Shown: piece after piece, positions 6,061 through 8,594 of the stretch
Layout of the letters: each line of letters starts with the position of its first letter
Numbering within the stretch: the stretch's first letter is position 1
Assembly (NCBI GenBank): GCA_030544165.1
Contig: JAUNRP010000082.1
Coordinates: 1 to 8,594, forward strand
DNA: 8,594 nt
Origin: a bacterium
GTDB taxonomy: Bacteria; Actinomycetota; Actinomycetes; Actinomycetales; Actinomycetaceae
Direction of reading: 5' to 3'
Program-made: the position numbers and the translations under genes
The notes under the pieces: generated by a model
Told to the model about the DNA's origin: nothing
Database searches by the model: none
What the model saw: the letters and a program-made list of their open reading frames with translations, nothing else

Positions 6061-6552
6061 TCACCAGCTCCCTGAGTACGTTCCGCCGCCGCTGGAAGAG
6101 CTCCCGCGGCCCCCGTCCCAGCCACCGGCGGAAGTTCCGCCGCCGCCTCCTCCGCCGTACCCGGCGCCGCCCTCTTCGAGGCCACTGGCCGGTGGCGGAT
6201 CGGCGCCGATCTGGTCCACGGCACCCTCCATCGTCTCCACCGCCCTGCTCTGGGTCTTGGCAATGTCCGTCTGCGCATTCTCCGCCTCGGAGAACGTGGC
6301 AACGATCGTCTCCCCGCACGCGAAGAGGTTGGCGCCGGCCCACACCATGGAGCGGAAGATGGGCTCCACGTGATCGGTGAACGCGGAGTTGAGGGCCGCG
6401 GTGATCGTGCCCTCTCCGATGGTGGCCGCAGCCGCGTCGAAGCTGGCCTTGATGTCGCCGTCCAGATCGTGGATGTCGTCGAACCGGGACGAGGCGGTCC
6501 TGATGGCGCCCAGAGCCGCCTCGGCGTCGATCTCGTACTTGTCGAAGGTCAC
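6061..6552 (-). CDS. ESX/WXG100-like small protein (DUF6507-like) with Gly/Ser/Trp tail
   Basis: This 163-aa protein starts FDKYEIDAEAAL, predicts a helix up to about residue 44, turns at GEG (46-48), and continues as a long helix (about 50-118). That layout resembles WXG100 and DUF6507-type actinobacterial proteins, which are secretion substrates or partners of larger LXG/WXG proteins. A WAG tripeptide (71-73) is present but lies inside the second helix and not at the turn, so I do not treat it as a classical WXG motif. Residues 119-163 are low complexity: Pro, then Gly/Ser, ending in Trp. Start GTG 6552 is chosen over the upstream in-frame ATG at 6621 because a strong AGGGAGG lies 5 nt before it and the promoter falls between the two. 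It is the first gene of the cassette, 8 bp before the effector. The gene is sure; the family is moderately sure. Confidence 0.65.
   Translation of the reverse strand: MTFDKYEIDAEAALGAIRTASSRFDDIHDLDGDIKASFDAAAATIGEGTITAALNSAFTDHVEPIFRSMVWAGANLFACGETIVATFSEAENAQTDIAKTQSRAVETMEGAVDQIGADPPPASGLEEGGAGYGGGGGGGTSAGGWDGGRGSSSSGGGTYSGSW
6064..6171 (-). repeat. Low-complexity Gly/Ser tail with an 18-residue imperfect repeat
   Basis: The tail of the small protein (residues 128-163) contains GGGTSAGGW (137-145) and GGGTYSGSW (155-163), offset by exactly 18 codons. At DNA level the + strand 13-mer GTTCCGCCGCCGC occurs at 6080-6092 and again at 6134-6146, 54 bp apart. The second protein unit ends at the stop codon, so the protein terminates in Trp. 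Such tracts are prone to slippage. Confidence 0.6.
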
Positions 6553-6557
6553 GCATG

Positions 6558-6564
6558 CCTCCCT
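6558..6564 (-). promoter_or_regulatory. Shine-Dalgarno AGGGAGG that fixes the GTG start at 6552
   Basis: On the - strand AGGGAGG (6564 to 6558) lies 5 nt before the GTG at 6552. It is the strongest ribosome binding site in the window. An ATG at 6556 overlaps the spacer, but it is in another frame whose translation is Arg-rich shadow sequence. Confidence 0.75.
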
Positions 6565-6586
6565 GCTCGGATGTCTCTGCCTCCTG

Positions 6587-6615
6587 ACGCTAGCGGCTGC
6601 CCGCGCCGGTTCCAA
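6587..6615 (-). promoter_or_regulatory. Promoter of the WXG-type cassette (TTGGAA, 17-bp spacer, TAGCGT)
   Basis: On the - strand TTGGAA (6615 to 6610) is followed after exactly 17 bp by TAGCGT (6592 to 6587), a good match to actinobacterial housekeeping sigma promoters (TTGNNN and TANNNT). The predicted transcription start is near 6580-6582, giving a 5' leader of about 30 nt that holds the Shine-Dalgarno sequence. It lies just downstream of the sdh terminator, so the cassette should be transcribed independently of sdhAB. No operator or regulator site was recognised. Confidence 0.5.
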
Positions 6616-6636
6616 GGACATCTGGGAACAGCCACG

Positions 6637-6680
6637 AAAGGTGAGAGGGGCGGCAGGAAGATCCCGCCACCCCTCTCGCC
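6637..6680 (-). terminator. Hairpin terminator after sdhB
   Basis: Arms 6640-6658 and 6662-6680 pair over 19 positions around a 3-nt loop, followed on the - strand by UUUCGU. It starts 16 bp after the sdhB stop. On the - strand only one position is unpaired (C over A near the base) and two are G-U wobbles. The same two positions are A-C mismatches if read on the + strand, which points to selection for the - strand RNA. The short U tract is typical of actinobacteria. Confidence 0.75.
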
Positions 6681-6696
6681 TTCTTCAGTCAGGAAA

Positions 6697-7440
6697 TCAG
6701 CCGCTCTTCCGCCACGAACGGGCCAGATCGGCGTTGAGCTGCGAGATCACGTCGAGCGGGATCTCCTTGGGGCACACGGCCGCGCACTCGCCCACGTTCT
6801 GGCAGCCGCCGAAGCCCTCGGCGTCCTGCTGGTTGAGCATGTCCACCACACGAGAGAGCCGCTCGGGCTGGCCCTGCGGGAGCATGCCCAGGTGGACCAC
6901 CTTGGCCGCGGTGAAGAACATGGCGGAGGCGTTCGGGCACGCCGCCACGCACGCGCCGCAGCCGATGCAGGCCGCCGCGGTGAAGGAGCGGTCGGCATCC
7001 GGCTTGGGGATGAGCGTGGAGTTCGCATCCTGTGCGGATCCGGTGTTCACGGAGATGTAGCCACCGGCCGCCACGATCCGGTCCAGCGCGGTGCGGTCCA
7101 CCACGAGGTCCTTGATCACCGGGAAGCCCTTGGCCCGCCACGGCTCGATCGTGATGGTGTCCCCATCCTTGAACGAGCGCATGTGGAGCTGGCAGGTGGT
7201 GGTGACCTCCGGGCCGTGAGCGATCCCGTTGATCACGAGGCCGCACATGCCGCAGATGCCCTCACGGCAGTCGGAGTCGAACTCCACCGGGTCCTCGCCG
7301 CGTGCCGAGAGTTCCTCGTTGAGCACGTCGAGCATCTCGAGGAAGGACATGTGGTCCGAGATCCCCACGAGTTCGTACGCGACCATCTTCCCCGGAGCAT
7401 CGGGCCCGGGCTGACGCCAAACGTTGAGCGTGACCTTCAC
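6697..7440 (-). CDS. sdhB: Succinate dehydrogenase / fumarate reductase iron-sulfur subunit
   Basis: SdhB carries electrons from the flavin of SdhA through three iron-sulfur clusters to quinone at the membrane anchor, in the TCA cycle and respiratory chain. The 247-aa length matches the mycobacterial Sdh1-type subunit. Ligands for [2Fe-2S] are C58, C63, C66 and C83. Ligands for [4Fe-4S] are C158, C161 and C164 with C223. C168, C213 and C219 fit [3Fe-4S]. All are present, so the subunit should be functional. The GTG start at 7440 overlaps the sdhA stop as GTGA, with AGAGGGA 6 nt upstream inside sdhA, and begins the expected first beta strand (KVTLNVWRQ). The longer 30-residue extension in the same frame is overlap with sdhA. 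A strong terminator follows, so this is the last gene of the sdh operon. Confidence 0.96.
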   Translation of the reverse strand: MKVTLNVWRQPGPDAPGKMVAYELVGISDHMSFLEMLDVLNEELSARGEDPVEFDSDCREGICGMCGLVINGIAHGPEVTTTCQLHMRSFKDGDTITIEPWRAKGFPVIKDLVVDRTALDRIVAAGGYISVNTGSAQDANSTLIPKPDADRSFTAAACIGCGACVAACPNASAMFFTAAKVVHLGMLPQGQPERLSRVVDMLNQQDAEGFGGCQNVGECAAVCPKEIPLDVISQLNADLARSWRKSG

Positions 7441-8594
7441 TTGTAGTCCCTCTGCTTCATCTCGATGTACTCGTACACGAGGTCCTCCTTGTGGAGCACC
7501 GGGGCCTCGCCCGCGCCCGTGAACTCCCACGCCGCAACGTAGGCGAACTCGTCGTCGTGGCGCAGGGCCTCACCCTCGGGGGTCTGGTGCTCGGCGCGGA
7601 AGTGGCCACCGCACGATTCCTCGCGGTGGAGGGCGTCCACGCACATGAGCTCCCCGAGCTCCAGGAAGTCGGCCACGCGGCCGGCCTTCTCGAGCTCCTG
7701 GTTGCGGTCCGTGGCCTTGGTGACCACCTTGACGTCCGTCCAGAACTGCTCCCGCAGCGCCCGGATCTCGGAGATCGCCTCCTTGAGGCCCTCCGCCGTG
7801 CGCTCCATTCCGCACTTCTCCCACATGATGTGGCCGAGGCGCTTGTGGAAGTAGTCCACCGTGTGGGTCCCGTCCAGGGAGAGGAACTTCTCGATCCGCT
7901 CCTCCACGGACTGCCGGGCCTCCACCACGGCCGGGTGGTCCTCCGGGATCTTCTCGAACGGTCCGGCGGAGAGGTACTGGGAGATCGTGGCCGGCAGCAC
8001 GAAGTAGCCGTCCGCGAGGCCCTGCATCAGCGCCGAGGCGCCCAGGCGGTTGGCACCGTGGTCGGAGAAGTTGGCCTCACCGGCCACGTACAGGCCGGTG
8101 ATGGTGGACATGAGATCGTAGTCCACCCAGAGGCCACCCATCGTGTAGTGGACCGCCGGGTAGATGCGCATCGGCACCTCGTACGGATCCTCACCGGTGA
8201 TCCGGGCGTACATGTCGAAGAGGTTGCCGTACTTCTCGGCCACCTTCGCCTTCCCCATGCGGCTGATCGCGTCCGCGAAGTCCAGGTACACGCCGCGGCG
8301 GCCGGAATCGCCCACCACGGGGCCAACCCCGCGCCCCTCGTCACACATGTTCTTCGCCTGCCGGGAGGCGATGTCACGCGGGACCAGGTTGCCGAACGCC
8401 GGGTAGATCCGCTCGAGGTAGTAGTCGCGCGCCTCCTCCGGGATCTCGCGCGGGTCCTTGTCGCAGTCCTCGGCGTTCTTGGGCACCCAGATGCGCCCGT
8501 CGTTACGGAGGGACTCGGACATGAGCGTGAGCTTGGACTGGTACTCCCCGGCCTGCGGGATGCAGGTGGGGTGGATCTGCGTGTAGCAGGGGTT
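7437..8594 (-). CDS. sdhA: Succinate dehydrogenase / fumarate reductase flavoprotein subunit (5' truncated by window edge)
   Basis: SdhA oxidises succinate to fumarate at a covalent FAD. The window holds the last 385 residues, since the frame stays open to the right edge; family members are about 640-680 aa, so roughly the first 260 or more residues, with the FAD Rossmann fold and flavinylated His, lie outside. Visible substrate-site elements, in window numbering, are QIHPTCIP (H8), the catalytic-type Arg in PRDIASR (R73), and HYTMGG (H149). R183 lies in the FAD-contacting GANRLGASALMQG. The ATG at 8522 is internal, because conserved sequence (YTQIHPTCIP) precedes it in frame. It is translationally coupled to sdhB by a 4-base overlap. 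The C-terminal AEHQTPEGEALRHDDEF region is the normal end of this soluble-type flavoprotein. The sdhC anchor gene is expected upstream, outside the window. Confidence 0.97.
   Translation of the reverse strand, partial: NPCYTQIHPTCIPQAGEYQSKLTLMSESLRNDGRIWVPKNAEDCDKDPREIPEEARDYYLERIYPAFGNLVPRDIASRQAKNMCDEGRGVGPVVGDSGRRGVYLDFADAISRMGKAKVAEKYGNLFDMYARITGEDPYEVPMRIYPAVHYTMGGLWVDYDLMSTITGLYVAGEANFSDHGANRLGASALMQGLADGYFVLPATISQYLSAGPFEKIPEDHPAVVEARQSVEERIEKFLSLDGTHTVDYFHKRLGHIMWEKCGMERTAEGLKEAISEIRALREQFWTDVKVVTKATDRNQELEKAGRVADFLELGELMCVDALHREESCGGHFRAEHQTPEGEALRHDDEFAYVAAWEFTGAGEAPVLHKEDLVYEYIEMKQRDYK

Noticed and set aside
6120..6175. GCC/CGC trinucleotide-like runs as a CRISPR or regulatory repeat
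   Set aside because: They are in-frame Gly codons of the small protein's tail, without spacers or regular array structure.
6334..6342. WAG tripeptide (residues 71-73) of the small protein as a classical WXG motif
   Set aside because: The WXG motif sits at the turn between two helices; here the turn is GEG at 46-48 and WAG lies within the second helix.
2918..6373. A 1151-codon open frame on the + strand opposite tsaD, the cassette and beyond
   Set aside because: It lies antisense to four well-supported genes, its composition is rich in Arg, Gly, Pro, His and Val with no domain, and it has no ribosome binding site. Long antisense frames are expected where G/C wobble bias removes stop codons.
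6056..6556. Alternative - strand frame starting at the ATG at 6556, overlapping the small ESX-like gene
   Set aside because: Its translation is Arg/Gly-rich without helical pattern, while the GTG 6552 frame gives a coherent helical protein and has the better-placed Shine-Dalgarno sequence.
7441..7530. Longer sdhB start adding 30 residues
   Set aside because: The extra stretch overlaps the conserved end of sdhA and reads as Gly/Arg/Pro shadow sequence; the GTG at 7440 has its own Shine-Dalgarno sequence and begins the family's first strand.

Overview
The window reads as chromosomal DNA of a high-G+C actinobacterium, most likely a Micrococcales-type actinomycete. The reasons are the strong G/C bias at third codon positions, the many GTG starts, a methyltransferase with a THUMP-like C-terminus, a mycobacterial Sdh1-type succinate dehydrogenase, and a WXG/ESX-type (type VII) secretion substrate locus. 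The genus cannot be fixed from the sequence alone. Coding density is very high and no IS element, tRNA, rRNA or CRISPR array was seen.

Layout. Positions 2-2114 (+ strand) hold a SAM-dependent methyltransferase with a THUMP-like C-terminus, cut by the left edge, followed 7 bp later by a GCS2/YbdK-family glutamate-cysteine (carboxylate-amine) ligase. A 70-bp C-rich gap (2115-2184) separates these convergently from everything to the right, which lies on the - strand. Read in - strand order, the right side begins with sdhA (flavoprotein, cut by the right edge) and sdhB, coupled by a GTGA overlap and closed by a strong hairpin terminator (6640-6680). A promoter (6587-6615) then drives a tight three-gene cassette: a 163-aa ESX-like small protein with a Gly/Ser/Trp tail, a 498-aa LXG/WXG-like secreted protein with a glycine-zipper C-terminus, and a 432-aa protein that looks like an LpqN/Mog1-type domain joined to an EspG-like domain. 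Spacings of 8 and 6 bp, with Shine-Dalgarno sequences overlapping the upstream stop codons, indicate one translationally coupled operon. tsaD follows 22 bp later and appears to have its own -10 element placed for leaderless transcription.

How the parts fit. sdhAB, tsaD, the methyltransferase and the ligase are housekeeping genes. The region 3251-6552 is the accessory part. My best reading is a type VII substrate module made of a small ESX-like partner, a membrane-active effector candidate and a dedicated chaperone candidate. No secretion-machine gene (EccC/YukBA type) and no obvious membrane immunity protein is present in the window. The three proteins are assigned by fold-level pattern recognition and not by a search, so their roles are inference. 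This cassette is the best candidate here for an undescribed system.
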